From NCBI GenBank assembly GCA_000433455.1, contig HF992497.1:1-64000 (forward strand): a stretch of DNA of 64,000 nt, read 5' to 3'. This document shows positions 35,431 through 44,714 of the stretch, in pieces; positions within the stretch are counted from its first letter, which is position 1, and the number at the start of each line of letters is the position of its first letter. Both the position numbers and the translations under genes were made by a program. The DNA is from Mycoplasma sp. CAG:877 (GTDB taxonomy: Bacteria; Bacillota_I; Bacilli_A; RF39; UBA660). The notes under the pieces are model-generated. The model was not told where the DNA came from and searched no databases. It was given only the letters and a program-made list of their open reading frames with translations.

Positions 35431-36648
35431 CTAGTTAAGTTCCTCTTCAATTCTCATCAATTGATTATACTTACAAATTCTATCAGTTCTAGACATAGAA
35501 CCAGTCTTTATTTGACCTAAATCAAGTCCTACTGCTAAATCAGCAATAGTAGTATCTTCCGTCTCTCCTGAACGATGAGAAATAATAGTCTTATAACCAT
35601 TTTCTTTAGCTAACTTAATAGTCTCTAAAGTCTCAGTAATAGTACCTATTTGATTTACTTTAAGTAAAATAGCATTACCAGCATGATTATCAATACCCTT
35701 TTGAAGACACTTAATATTAGTAACAAATAAGTCATCTCCTACTAATTGAATCTTATCTCCTAAACGTTCAGTAATCTTTCTAAATCCTTCCCAATCATTT
35801 TCATCAACTGGATCTTCAATTGATACAATTGGATAAGTATTAACAAGTTCTTCATAAAAATCAATTAACTGATCAGTAGTTAACTCCTTACCATCAACAT
35901 GATAATATCCATCACTATAAAATTCAGAAGCCGCAACATCAATTGCCAATTTAACGTCTTTTAAAGGCTCATATCCAGCCTTTTTAATAGCCTCTAGTAT
36001 AAGTTCAAATCCTTCCTTATTTGAGCCTAGATTAGGAGCAAAACCACCTTCATCACCAACTCCTGTGAAATAACCTTTCTCATTTAAAACTTTCTTCAAA
36101 GAATGGAACACTTCAGCTCCCACTCTAACTCTCTCATGAATAGTATCACGCTGTGGAATAATCATAAACTCTTGAAAGTCTAAATTGTTATCAGCATGAG
36201 CTCCTCCATTAATAATATTCATCATTGGATAAGGTAAACGTCTACCCTCACCAACATATGCATATAAAGGTTTACCATCATTAATAGCACTAGCTTTTAA
36301 ACAAGCCATAGATACACCAAGTATAGCATTAGCTCCAAGTCTAGATTTAGTCTCAGTACCATCAAGTTCAATCATAGTCTTATCGATTAACTCTTGATCA
36401 GCTGCATCCATTCCAATAACTCTATCACGGATAATAGTATTAACAATATTAACAGCATTTAAAACACCTTTACCACTATATCTACTACCACCATCTCTCA
36501 TCTCTAATGCTTCTCTTTCACCAGTAGATGCCCCAGATGGAACAGCAGCTCTACCTAAAATACCATTTTCAAGTATAACATCAACCTCAACTGTAGGATT
36601 ACCTCTAGAATCAAGTATTTCTCTTGCTTTAACATTTTTAATTTTCAT
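35431..36648 (-). CDS. eno: Enolase
   Basis: 405 residues, close to the bacterial norm. The enzyme converts 2-phosphoglycerate to phosphoenolpyruvate. Landmarks are GRAAVPSGASTGEREA, GVGDEGGFAPN, SIEDPVDENDWEG, LVGDDLFVTN and SHRSGETEDTTIADLAVG with metal and substrate ligands. The start overlaps the end of murD by 11 bp, so the two are transcribed together, an unusual pairing. In glycolytic operons eno normally follows gpmI or pgk; neither is nearby. Confidence 0.98.
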   Translation of the reverse strand: MKIKNVKAREILDSRGNPTVEVDVILENGILGRAAVPSGASTGEREALEMRDGGSRYSGKGVLNAVNIVNTIIRDRVIGMDAADQELIDKTMIELDGTETKSRLGANAILGVSMACLKASAINDGKPLYAYVGEGRRLPYPMMNIINGGAHADNNLDFQEFMIIPQRDTIHERVRVGAEVFHSLKKVLNEKGYFTGVGDEGGFAPNLGSNKEGFELILEAIKKAGYEPLKDVKLAIDVAASEFYSDGYYHVDGKELTTDQLIDFYEELVNTYPIVSIEDPVDENDWEGFRKITERLGDKIQLVGDDLFVTNIKCLQKGIDNHAGNAILLKVNQIGTITETLETIKLAKENGYKTIISHRSGETEDTTIADLAVGLDLGQIKTGSMSRTDRICKYNQLMRIEEELN

Positions 36649-37993
36649 TTTTTAACTCCTTTACCTTATCTTTAAATTCCCTACCTCTTACTTCACACTC
36701 TTTATATTGATCCCAAGAAGCAGAAGCCGGACTAAGTAATATAACATCACCTTCATCAGATATTTCAACACACTTATCAAAACCATCACTCAGATGTTCA
36801 AAACTATAAGTAGGAATACCTAAACTATTACCAAAATCTAAAACCCTATCTCTACATTGTCCAATACCTATAATACCTTTAACATTCTTCATATAAGGTT
36901 TTAACTCATTAAAATCTTGTCCTCTTTCTAATCCACCAAGTATTATTATAATAGGCTTTTTAAAAGAAGATAATGCTATCTGAGTACATTTAATATTAGT
37001 AGCCTCAGTATCATTATAAAACTTTCTTCCATCTACAGTATCAACATATTCTAATCTATGTTCAACACCCCTAAAATTAGAAATAACTTCTTCTATAATC
37101 TCATTACTAACACCAAATTCCTTAGTAATCATAATAGCACCCATACAGTTCTCTAAATTATGTTTACCAGCAATAAATACTTTATCAGTGTCCATAACTT
37201 TTTCTCCATAGTAATAAATTGCTCCATCTTTTAAATAAGCACCATTAATCTCCCTACTACTAGAAAAATATTTAACAGTTGATTTTATATCTTTAGTAAC
37301 ATCAAGTACATCTTGATTATCTATATTAAGTATTGCTACATCATCAGAACTTTGATTCTTAAATAGTTTAGCCTTTACTCTCTTATAATTATCATAAGAC
37401 TTTAAAAAATCTATATGAGCCGGACTTAAATTAGTCATTAAAGCAACATGTGGATTAAATGTTGATAAGTTTTCTAATTGTTGACAAGAAACCTCCATTA
37501 CTACTATATCTCCACTCTTTAATTCATCTAAGATACTACTAAATGGATATCCTATATTTCCTGCTAAAAAAACTTTATCTCCAAAAGCCTTCTTCATTAT
37601 TTCATAAGTCAAAGTTGTCGTAGTAGTCTTACCATTAGTACCAGTAATACCAATAATAGTAATATCATCTGGTAACATTCTATAAGTCATTTCTACTTCA
37701 TTAATAACTTCTATTCCTAACTCTCTAGCTTTTAATACATATTTATGATCAATAGGTACTCCAGGATTCTTAATTAAATAATCAAATGAACTATCTAATA
37801 GATCATCTGGATGACTACCAAATACAAGTTCTACTCCTAAATCACGTAATTCTTGTACTTGTTCAGCATCTACCCTACTTTCATCTTTACTATCATTTAA
37901 AATTACTTTATTATTTCTTTTTATTAATACTTTTGCTGCTTGATAACCAGATCTTGCAAACCCTAATATTAAAATCTTTTTATTTTCAAACAT
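36638..37993 (-). CDS. murD: UDP-N-acetylmuramoyl-alanine D-glutamate ligase
   Basis: 451 residues from the ATG at 37993; a TTG and a GTG lie upstream in frame, but GGTGA stands at good distance from the ATG. The Mur ligase ATP-binding motif GITGTNGKTTTT is present, then LSPAHIDFL, the Mur carboxylated-lysine region and EATNIKCTQIAL. It adds D-Glu to the wall precursor in the cytoplasm. It overlaps eno by 11 bp and is divergent from femAB. No other mur gene lies in the window. Confidence 0.96.
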   Translation of the reverse strand: MFENKKILILGFARSGYQAAKVLIKRNNKVILNDSKDESRVDAEQVQELRDLGVELVFGSHPDDLLDSSFDYLIKNPGVPIDHKYVLKARELGIEVINEVEMTYRMLPDDITIIGITGTNGKTTTTTLTYEIMKKAFGDKVFLAGNIGYPFSSILDELKSGDIVVMEVSCQQLENLSTFNPHVALMTNLSPAHIDFLKSYDNYKRVKAKLFKNQSSDDVAILNIDNQDVLDVTKDIKSTVKYFSSSREINGAYLKDGAIYYYGEKVMDTDKVFIAGKHNLENCMGAIMITKEFGVSNEIIEEVISNFRGVEHRLEYVDTVDGRKFYNDTEATNIKCTQIALSSFKKPIIIILGGLERGQDFNELKPYMKNVKGIIGIGQCRDRVLDFGNSLGIPTYSFEHLSDGFDKCVEISDEGDVILLSPASASWDQYKECEVRGREFKDKVKELKNEN

Positions 37994-38047
37994 ATCATTC
38001 ACCAATATAATTATACTACTAAAATGACATTTTAACTACCATAAATA

Positions 38048-38077
38048 TTGAATGAAAATAAAAATATATGCTATAAT
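38048..38077 (+). promoter_or_regulatory. Promoter of femAB
   Basis: TTGAAT (38048-38053), an 18-bp spacer and TATAAT (38072-38077), with TGC directly before the -10. The ATG follows 26 bases later. Confidence 0.6.
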
Positions 38078-38102
38078 ATAAACAAGATGGAGAGGAAGAA
38101 GT

Positions 38103-39341
38103 ATGAAACTAGTTACATTAAATCAAGAACAATTTGATAGATACGCCAAAAATCATAGGTATAGAAGTTTTTATCAAACTACTGCCTATGGAAATTCAAT
38201 GTTAAAATTTGGATATAATGTACACTATTTTGGTATTGTCGATAAAAACAATTCTTTAATTGGTGCCACAATGATTATGTATAAAGCTGTTTTTATGAAT
38301 AATAAGATTGCTTATGCTCCAAGAGGAATATTATTTGACTATTCTGACTCTCAAAAAGTAAAAGAACTTGCCGAATGTCTAAAAAGTTTACTTGGGAAAC
38401 AAGGATTTATGCTTTTAAGAATGGATCCATATATTCCAATTAGTATTCATAGTAATGATGGTAATTTAATAAACATGAATAATCAAGAAAGTGTAATCCT
38501 AGAAAATCTTGCAACTGCAAAGTTTGAATACAAAGGTAAAAATCTATACTTTGAAAATGAAAAACCTAGATGGGAAGCTCTAGTTCTTCTAAATAAAAGT
38601 AATGATGATTTATTCGATAGTTTTGATAAACGTACCAGAAACAAAATCAGAAAAGCAGCAAACTTAGGTATCGAAGTATATAAAGATCCTGAAAAAAATA
38701 TAAAAAGTTTATACCCATTTATTAAAGCTAAAGAAAATAAACCAATTAATTACTTCCAAGAATTAGTAAATAATTTTAATGATACAATTGATATTTACTA
38801 TGCCAAAATAAATACTGAAACATTCATTGTAAACAGTCGTAAGATGTATGAATCAGAATTATTAAATAATGAACAATTAGCTGAACAAATTCAAAGTTAT
38901 CCACCAAACAACAAAGAAAGAGCAAACATCTTAAATAGAAAAATGGAGTCAGACAAACTAGTTAGTACATATAAAAATAACATGCTCATGGCAACAGAAT
39001 TACTAAAGAAATATCCAGATGGTATGATTATAGGTGGTGCCATGGTTATCAACTTTGATAATGCAGCTTATATACTAACTGATGGCTTTAATGAAAAATT
39101 TTCATCTCTTAATGCTAGTTACTTAATAAAATGGCAAATGATTATGGATTATAATGCCCTAGGCTATAAATATTTAAATATGAATGCCGTAGTTGGAGAA
39201 TTTGAAAAGAAAAATCCATACTCTGGTCTAAATGAAATGAAACTAGGTTTCAATACTTTAGTAACTGAATACATTGGAGAGTTTGATATAGTTCTAAATA
39301 ATTTCACTTATAATTTATATAAAAGTTTCAATAAAAAATAA
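38103..39341 (+). CDS. FemA/FemB-family peptidoglycan bridge aminoacyltransferase
   Basis: 412 residues of the FemAB fold: two GNAT-like subdomains (about 1-170 and 170-390) with a helical arm (about 245-300) rich in Lys, Glu and Asn. Motifs include SFYQTTAYGNSMLKFGY, YAPRGILFDY and KRTRNKIRKAANLGIEVY, typical of Fem transferases that use aminoacyl-tRNA to build peptide bridges. Its cell-wall role fits murD on the other side of the shared upstream region. Which residue it adds cannot be read. Confidence 0.93.
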   Translation: MKLVTLNQEQFDRYAKNHRYRSFYQTTAYGNSMLKFGYNVHYFGIVDKNNSLIGATMIMYKAVFMNNKIAYAPRGILFDYSDSQKVKELAECLKSLLGKQGFMLLRMDPYIPISIHSNDGNLINMNNQESVILENLATAKFEYKGKNLYFENEKPRWEALVLLNKSNDDLFDSFDKRTRNKIRKAANLGIEVYKDPEKNIKSLYPFIKAKENKPINYFQELVNNFNDTIDIYYAKINTETFIVNSRKMYESELLNNEQLAEQIQSYPPNNKERANILNRKMESDKLVSTYKNNMLMATELLKKYPDGMIIGGAMVINFDNAAYILTDGFNEKFSSLNASYLIKWQMIMDYNALGYKYLNMNAVVGEFEKKNPYSGLNEMKLGFNTLVTEYIGEFDIVLNNFTYNLYKSFNKK

Positions 39342-39372
39342 AGGAAATACAAAATATGTATTTCCTTTTTAT
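39341..39372 (+). terminator. Intrinsic terminator of femAB
   Basis: AAGGAAATAC / GTATTTCCTT hairpin (10 bp) and a T-run, beginning at the femAB stop. Confidence 0.85.
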
Positions 39373-39375
39373 AAA

Positions 39376-39408
39376 GAAAAAAGTAGCTGTCTTTGACAAC
39401 TACTTTTT
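39376..39408 (-). terminator. Intrinsic terminator of tuf
   Basis: AGTAGTTGTC / ACAGCTACT hairpin with a G-U pair on the minus strand, then TTTTTT. It ends the rpsL-rpsG-fusA-tuf transcript and is convergent with the femAB terminator. Confidence 0.85.
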
Positions 39409-39418
39409 GATTGCTATA

Positions 39419-40603
39419 TTAGCCAAGAATTTCTGTAACGTTACCAGCACCAACAGTACGTCCACCTTCACGGATAGAGAATTTAGTACCTTGTTCAAGT
39501 GCGATTGGGTGAATTAATTCAACCTCGATATTAACGTTATCACCTGGCATAACCATTTCTGTACCTTCTGGTAAAGTAATTACACCAGTTACGTCTGTAG
39601 TTCTAAAATAGAATTGAGGACGATAGTTTGTGAAGAATGGAGTATGACGTCCACCTTCTTCTTTGCTTAGTACATAAACTGTAGCTTTGAATTTATGATG
39701 AGGTGTAACACTTCCTGGTTTAGCAAGAACTTGTCCACGTTCAACTTCTTCACGAGAAATACCACGTAATAATACACCAGCATTGTCTCCTGCTTCAGCA
39801 TAGTCTAATTGTTTACGGAACATTTCGATTCCTGTAACAACTGTTTTCTTAGTTGGTTTAATACCAACGATTTCAACTTCATCGTTAAGTTTTAACATAC
39901 CACGTTCAACACGTCCAGTAACAACTGTACCACGACCAGTGATTGTGAATACGTCTTCAATACTCATTAAGAATGGTTTATCATTATCTCTTTCTGGAGT
40001 TGGAATCCATTCATCAACAGCATCCATTAATTCATCAATTTTTCCTACCCATTCAGGATCTCCTTCAAGAGCCTTAAGAGCAGAACCACGAATAATTGGA
40101 GTGTTATCTCCATCGTAACCATATTCAGTTAATAAGTCACGAATTTCCATTTCTACTAAATCTAATAATTCAGGATCGTCAACCATATCACATTTATTCA
40201 TGAAAACTACCATTCTAGGTACTCCAACTTGACGAGCAAGTAAGATATGTTCACGAGTTTGTGCCATAGGTCCATCAGTAGCAGCAATAACTAAGATTGC
40301 TCCATCCATTTGAGCAGCACCTGTAATCATGTTTTTAACATAATCAGCATGTCCTGGACAGTCAACATGTGCATAATGTCTCTTATCTGTACTATATTCA
40401 ACATGTGCAGTGTTGATAGTAATACCACGTTCTCTTTCTTCTGGTGCTTTATCGATATTGTCGAATGCAACAGCTTCATTTCCATTCTTACCAGCTAAAC
40501 ATTTAGTAATAGCAGCAGTTAATGTAGTTTTACCATGATCTACGTGTCCAATTGTACCAATATTAACATGTGGTTTTGAACGATCAAATTTTTGTTTTGC
40601 CAT
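39419..40603 (-). CDS. tuf: Elongation factor Tu
   Basis: 394 residues from MAKQKFDRSK at 40603, preceded by AAGGAGG. G1 is GHVDHGKTTL, G3 DCPGHADYVK and G4 NKCDMVDD. Three domains are complete, ending VGAGNVTEILG. It carries aminoacyl-tRNA to the ribosome. The gene is last in the str operon order rpsL-rpsG-fusA-tuf, 80 bp behind fusA. A longer reading frame upstream is not used. Confidence 0.99.
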   Translation of the reverse strand: MAKQKFDRSKPHVNIGTIGHVDHGKTTLTAAITKCLAGKNGNEAVAFDNIDKAPEERERGITINTAHVEYSTDKRHYAHVDCPGHADYVKNMITGAAQMDGAILVIAATDGPMAQTREHILLARQVGVPRMVVFMNKCDMVDDPELLDLVEMEIRDLLTEYGYDGDNTPIIRGSALKALEGDPEWVGKIDELMDAVDEWIPTPERDNDKPFLMSIEDVFTITGRGTVVTGRVERGMLKLNDEVEIVGIKPTKKTVVTGIEMFRKQLDYAEAGDNAGVLLRGISREEVERGQVLAKPGSVTPHHKFKATVYVLSKEEGGRHTPFFTNYRPQFYFRTTDVTGVITLPEGTEMVMPGDNVNIEVELIHPIALEQGTKFSIREGGRTVGAGNVTEILG

Positions 40604-40683
40604 ATTATAATTCCTCCTTATATATACAAAATATATTTTATCTAATAATTGAAGTTTTTTCAACTATTTTGATACTAATTTAA

Positions 40684-42753
40684 TTAATTTCCACTTTTCT
40701 TAATAATTTCATCAGCAATATTTTTTGGAACTTCTTCATAATGATCTGGGAACATTACGAATGTTGCTCTACCTTGTGTATTAGAACGTAAGTTAGTAGC
40801 ATATCCAAACATTTCTGAAAGTGGAACCATAGCACTAAGTTTAACAGCATTACCTTGTGATTCTTGTCCTAATGGTTTACCACGACGAGAAGTTAAATCA
40901 CCCATTACATTACCAAAATATTCATCTGGAGTAGTAACGTCAACCTTCATAATTGGTTCTAGTAATACTGGTTTACATTTATTCTTAGCTTCTTTTAATG
41001 CAAAGCTAGCAGCAATCTTAAATGCCATTTCGTTAGAGTCTACATCATGGTATGAACCATCGAATAATGTACACTTAACATCAATCATAGGATAACCTGC
41101 AAGTACACCTGTTTGTAAAGCTTCTTGTAATCCTTTATCAACAACTGGTATGTATTCACGAGGAACAACACCACCAACGATTTGATCAACAAATTCGTAT
41201 CCTTTATCTGGATTTGGCTCAAATTTAACCCAAACGTGTCCATATTGTCCACGTCCACCAGATTGTTTAATATACTTACCTTCACAATCAGCAGCTTGTC
41301 TAATTGTTTCACGATAAGCAACTTGAGGAGCACCAACATTAGCCTCAACACCAAATTCACGTCTCATACGATCTACTAATACGTCAAGGTGTAATTCACC
41401 CATACCAGCGATAACTGTTTGACCAGTTTCATGATCAGTATGAACTTTAAATGTTGGATCTTCTTCAGCTAATTTTTGTAAAGCTAGTGACATCTTAGCT
41501 TGATCAGCTTTTGACTTAGGTTCAACAGCTAATTGAATAACTGGTTCTGGAACAACTAAGCTTTCTAAAATAATTGGTTTCTTTTCATCACATAATGTAT
41601 CACCAGTAGTAGTATTCTTTAATCCTACTGCAGCAGCGATATCACCAGTGTAAACATCACTAATTTCTTTACGAGTATTAGCATGCATTTGTAGTATACG
41701 TCCAATTCTTTCTTTAACATCTTTTGTAGAGTTAAGTACATAACTACCACTACTTAAATGTCCAGAATAAACTCTGAAGAAAGTTAAACGTCCAACAAAT
41801 GGATCAGTCATAACTTTGAAAGCTAATGAACTAAATGGTTCATTATCATTAGGATGACGAACTTCTTCTTCACCTCTTAAATTATGACCCTTAATAGCCT
41901 CAGTATCAACTGGGCTTGGTAAATAATCAATAACAGCATCAAGTAAAGGTCTAATACCTTTGTTACCTAAGGCATCTCCACACATAACTGGAAAGAACTC
42001 TGCCTTTAAGCATCCCTTACGAATTGCTCTCTTAATCATATCTACAGGAATTTCTTCTCCTTCTAGATATTTTTCCATCATTTCATCATCAAATTCAGCA
42101 ACTGCCTCTAATAATTCAGCATGTTTAGCAGCTACTATATCTTTGATATCACTAGGTATTTCTATTTCAGTAGTATTTTCTTCTTGAGTACCATCAAACT
42201 CATAAGCTTTTTGAGTAAGGATATCAACAACACCACGGAAATTATCCTCAGCTCCAATTGGCCATTCAATTGGACAAGCATTAACACCTAATCTGTTTTT
42301 AATACTTTGTAAACTGTATGCAAAATCTGCACCCATTTTACCCATTTTATTAGCAAAAATAATTCTTGGAACACTGAATTCATCAGCTTGACGCCATACA
42401 GTTTCCATTTGTGGTTCAACACCAGCTTGAGCATCAAGTAAAGCTACAGAACCATCTAAAACTCTTAAACTACGACTAACTTCAATAGTAAAATCTACGT
42501 GTCCTGGAGTATCGATTATATTACAACGATATCCATTCCAATAAGCAGTTGTAGCGGCAGAAGTAATAGTAATACCACGTTCTTTTTCTTGCTCCATCCA
42601 GTCCATTTGGCTTGCTCCATCATGAGTTTCACCAATTTTATGGATTTTACCAGCAAGATATAGAATACGTTCAGTAGTTGTAGTCTTACCAGCATCGATG
42701 TGAGCCATAATACCAAAATTTCTTGTCTTATCTAAAGACGTATCTCTTGCCAT
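40684..42753 (-). CDS. fusA: Elongation factor G
   Basis: 689 residues with GTPase motifs AHIDAGKTTTTERIL (G1), DTPGHVDFTIEV (G3) and ANKMGKMGAD (G4), followed by domains II-V ending PKNIADEIIKKSGN. It drives translocation and, with RRF, ribosome recycling. The usual NKMD of G4 reads NKMG, so its Asp is replaced by Gly; EF-G normally has NKMDR. That makes guanine binding worth checking. It sits 13 bp behind rpsG in the str operon. Confidence 0.98.
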   Translation of the reverse strand: MARDTSLDKTRNFGIMAHIDAGKTTTTERILYLAGKIHKIGETHDGASQMDWMEQEKERGITITSAATTAYWNGYRCNIIDTPGHVDFTIEVSRSLRVLDGSVALLDAQAGVEPQMETVWRQADEFSVPRIIFANKMGKMGADFAYSLQSIKNRLGVNACPIEWPIGAEDNFRGVVDILTQKAYEFDGTQEENTTEIEIPSDIKDIVAAKHAELLEAVAEFDDEMMEKYLEGEEIPVDMIKRAIRKGCLKAEFFPVMCGDALGNKGIRPLLDAVIDYLPSPVDTEAIKGHNLRGEEEVRHPNDNEPFSSLAFKVMTDPFVGRLTFFRVYSGHLSSGSYVLNSTKDVKERIGRILQMHANTRKEISDVYTGDIAAAVGLKNTTTGDTLCDEKKPIILESLVVPEPVIQLAVEPKSKADQAKMSLALQKLAEEDPTFKVHTDHETGQTVIAGMGELHLDVLVDRMRREFGVEANVGAPQVAYRETIRQAADCEGKYIKQSGGRGQYGHVWVKFEPNPDKGYEFVDQIVGGVVPREYIPVVDKGLQEALQTGVLAGYPMIDVKCTLFDGSYHDVDSNEMAFKIAASFALKEAKNKCKPVLLEPIMKVDVTTPDEYFGNVMGDLTSRRGKPLGQESQGNAVKLSAMVPLSEMFGYATNLRSNTQGRATFVMFPDHYEEVPKNIADEIIKKSGN

Positions 42754-42766
42754 ATTCTACCCTTTC

Positions 42767-43234
42767 CTACCATCTATAATGTGCGAAAGCCTTATTAGCT
42801 TCAGCCATTCTATGAGTATCTTCACGTTTTTTAACAGCTGCACCTGTACCATTAGATGCATCAATTATTTCATTAGCTAAATTATCAGCCATTCCTCTAC
42901 CACCACGGTCACGAGAATATTTAGTTAACCATCTTAAAGCTAAAGCTTGGCTTCTAGCAGGTGTAACTTCTATAGGTACTTGATAGTTAGAACCACCAAC
43001 ACGACGACTCTTAACTTCAAGTTGTGGTTTGATATTTTCCATAGCAGCATTAAATACTTCTAGTGGATCTTTACCAGTCTTGTTCTTAATTTTGTCAAAT
43101 GCTTCATAAACTATTGTTTGAGCTGTACCTTTTTTACCATCTAACATAATAGTATTAATTAGTTTAGCAACTACTTTTGACTTATATATTGGATCTGGTA
43201 AAATGTCTCTTTTAACTGCACGTCTCTTACGCAT
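42767..43234 (-). CDS. rpsG: Small ribosomal subunit protein S7
   Basis: 155 residues, standard length, beginning MRKRRAVKRDILPDP and ending HRMAEANKAFAHYRW. S7 organises the 3' major domain of 16S rRNA. Motifs VGGSNYQVPIEVTPARSQALALRWL match the family exactly. It lies between rpsL and fusA. Confidence 0.99.
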   Translation of the reverse strand: MRKRRAVKRDILPDPIYKSKVVAKLINTIMLDGKKGTAQTIVYEAFDKIKNKTGKDPLEVFNAAMENIKPQLEVKSRRVGGSNYQVPIEVTPARSQALALRWLTKYSRDRGGRGMADNLANEIIDASNGTGAAVKKREDTHRMAEANKAFAHYRW

Positions 43235-43263
43235 TTTAATTTCCTCCCTTCACTTACTTATTT

Positions 43264-43674
43264 TTACTTAGGTCTTTTAGCACCGTATTTACTACGACCT
43301 TGCTTACGATCTTTAACACCAGCAGTATCTAATGTACCACGAATAATATGATAACGTACACCGATTAAGTCCTTAACACGTCCACCACGAATTAAAACAA
43401 CACTATGCTCTTGTAAGTTATGTCCAATACCAGGTATATAAGTATCTACTTCTTTACCGTTAGATAAACGAACACGAGCATACTTACGTAATGCTGAGTT
43501 TGGCTTTTTAGGTGTCTTAGTACCAACACGAGTACAAACTCCACGTTTTTGAGGAGAATTAACATCAGTTGCTTTATTTTGAATAGTATTAATTCCAACT
43601 CCAAGAACAGGTGCTTTACTCTTTCTTACCTTATCTTTACGATTTTTATGAACTAATTGGTTAATTGTAGGCAT
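43264..43674 (-). CDS. rpsL: Small ribosomal subunit protein S12, with Ile for the conserved Pro
   Basis: 136 residues with the family motifs TPKKPNSALRKYARVRL and YIPGIGHNLQEHSVVLIRGGRV. S12 lies in the decoding centre. The loop normally reading KDLPGVRYH reads KDLIGVRYH here, so the almost invariant Pro (E. coli Pro90) is Ile104; the streptomycin-site lysines (Lys57 and Lys101 here) are conserved. It is the first gene of the str operon, with its promoter and a 5' hairpin upstream. Confidence 0.98.
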   Translation of the reverse strand: MPTINQLVHKNRKDKVRKSKAPVLGVGINTIQNKATDVNSPQKRGVCTRVGTKTPKKPNSALRKYARVRLSNGKEVDTYIPGIGHNLQEHSVVLIRGGRVKDLIGVRYHIIRGTLDTAGVKDRKQGRSKYGAKRPK

Positions 43675-43726
43675 AAAATATATCTCCTTTCTTTACACAT
43701 ATCCAGGTGTATCATTTTACCCTTTA

Positions 43727-43749
43727 AATAAAACTTTGCACAAGCAAAG
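43727..43749 (-). promoter_or_regulatory. Terminator-like hairpin at the 5' end of the rpsL transcript
   Basis: CTTTGC / GCAAAG with a 4-base loop, followed by TTTTATTT on the minus strand, starting about 10 bases after the predicted start site. It may stabilise the 5' end or act as an attenuator. Confidence 0.5.
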
Positions 43750-43767
43750 ATATTTAACAGCAAGAAT

Positions 43768-43796
43768 AATATAACACTATCCACAATTAAAGTCAA
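43768..43796 (-). promoter_or_regulatory. Promoter of the str operon
   Basis: On the minus strand TTGACT (43791-43796), a 17-bp spacer ending in TGT, and TATATT (43768-43773). Confidence 0.8.
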
Positions 43797-43843
43797 CAAA
43801 TATTTATAAAATATTTATATGTAAATAAGAAAAAAATATACAT

Positions 43844-43876
43844 AAAAAAAATAGATAGAAAATGCCTATCTATTTT
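43844..43876 (-). terminator. Intrinsic terminator of the DUF5684 gene
   Basis: AAATAGATAG / CTATCTATTT stem then a run of T on the minus strand, next to the DUF5684 gene stop. Confidence 0.85.
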
Positions 43877-43882
43877 ATAAAA

Positions 43883-44617
43883 CTATTTATTATTACGTTT
43901 CTTTAACAACTTATTACCATAGTAATCAAGTAATGTTCCACCTATCGCAACACCAGCAAAAACTAATGAAAAATATAAAACAAATTCAGGTTCCCAAATA
44001 AGTTCAAATATAAACGACTTTGGCATATCCATTAAAAATATATAAGCAAATATATAAAATTCAATCATAACACAAAAAATCATAAATACATTAGTAATAC
44101 ATCTTTCACCTACAGTAATTTTTCTACTATAAAACTCCTCATCAAATACAGTCTTATCTATCTTAACAAATCTGTGCCATTTATAATCATCACTTAATCC
44201 AATAAAAGGTATAGAAATAAATGGAACAAAAGTTAAAGAAAATACTGTAAAATAACCAGTTTTAAACTTTTTACTATATAAATAATTAGCTTTCCAAGAT
44301 AAAAGAATATAAAATATCAAGCTTGCTGTTTCTATAAAAGTACAAACTCCAACAAACTCTCTAGCCTTAGAAAAAATTAATGATAATACAAAAAACACTA
44401 AAAATGTAACTAAAAAAGAAACTGGAAAGATTTCCTTTTGCTTAGCTCTTTTAAAATAAATTGCTTCTGAATAAATAGGTATTAATCCTTTCCAACCATC
44501 CTCCCCAATTTTTTTAAAGAAATAATATTTTCCTAAAAAATAATACACTAAATACAAAAGAATAAAAATCCATACAACTATAGCTGACGGATTAAAACTA
44601 AATAAAAATCTTCCCAC
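43883..44617 (-). CDS. DUF5684 multi-pass membrane protein
   Basis: 244 residues with about six hydrophobic segments. The motif FFKKIGEDGWKGLIPIYSEAIYFKRA after the first helix is the DUF5684 signature. Later segments are FLVTFLVFFVLSLIF, FSLTFVPFISIPFIGLS and FVLYFSLVFAGVAIGG. No function is established for DUF5684. The start is a GTG at 44617. It lies between the rpoBC and str transcription units and carries its own terminator. Confidence 0.82.
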   Translation of the reverse strand: MGRFLFSFNPSAIVVWIFILLYLVYYFLGKYYFFKKIGEDGWKGLIPIYSEAIYFKRAKQKEIFPVSFLVTFLVFFVLSLIFSKAREFVGVCTFIETASLIFYILLSWKANYLYSKKFKTGYFTVFSLTFVPFISIPFIGLSDDYKWHRFVKIDKTVFDEEFYSRKITVGERCITNVFMIFCVMIEFYIFAYIFLMDMPKSFIFELIWEPEFVLYFSLVFAGVAIGGTLLDYYGNKLLKKRNNK

Positions 44618-44675
44618 ACTACCAACTCCTATACTACTATATCTACATTATAACTATAAACAAATATATTTACAA

Positions 44676-44708
44676 GAAAAAAAAACAGAACACATCACTG
44701 TGTTCTGT
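44676..44708 (-). terminator. Intrinsic terminator of rpoBC
   Basis: ACAGAACACA / TGTGTTCTGT stem (10 bp, 4-base loop) then nine T on the minus strand. Confidence 0.9.
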
Positions 44709-44714
44709 AAACTA

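Noticed and set aside
40310..40498. Plus-strand frames inside tuf, fusA, rpoB and rnr
   Set aside because: All are opposite-strand or out-of-frame shadows of highly conserved genes.
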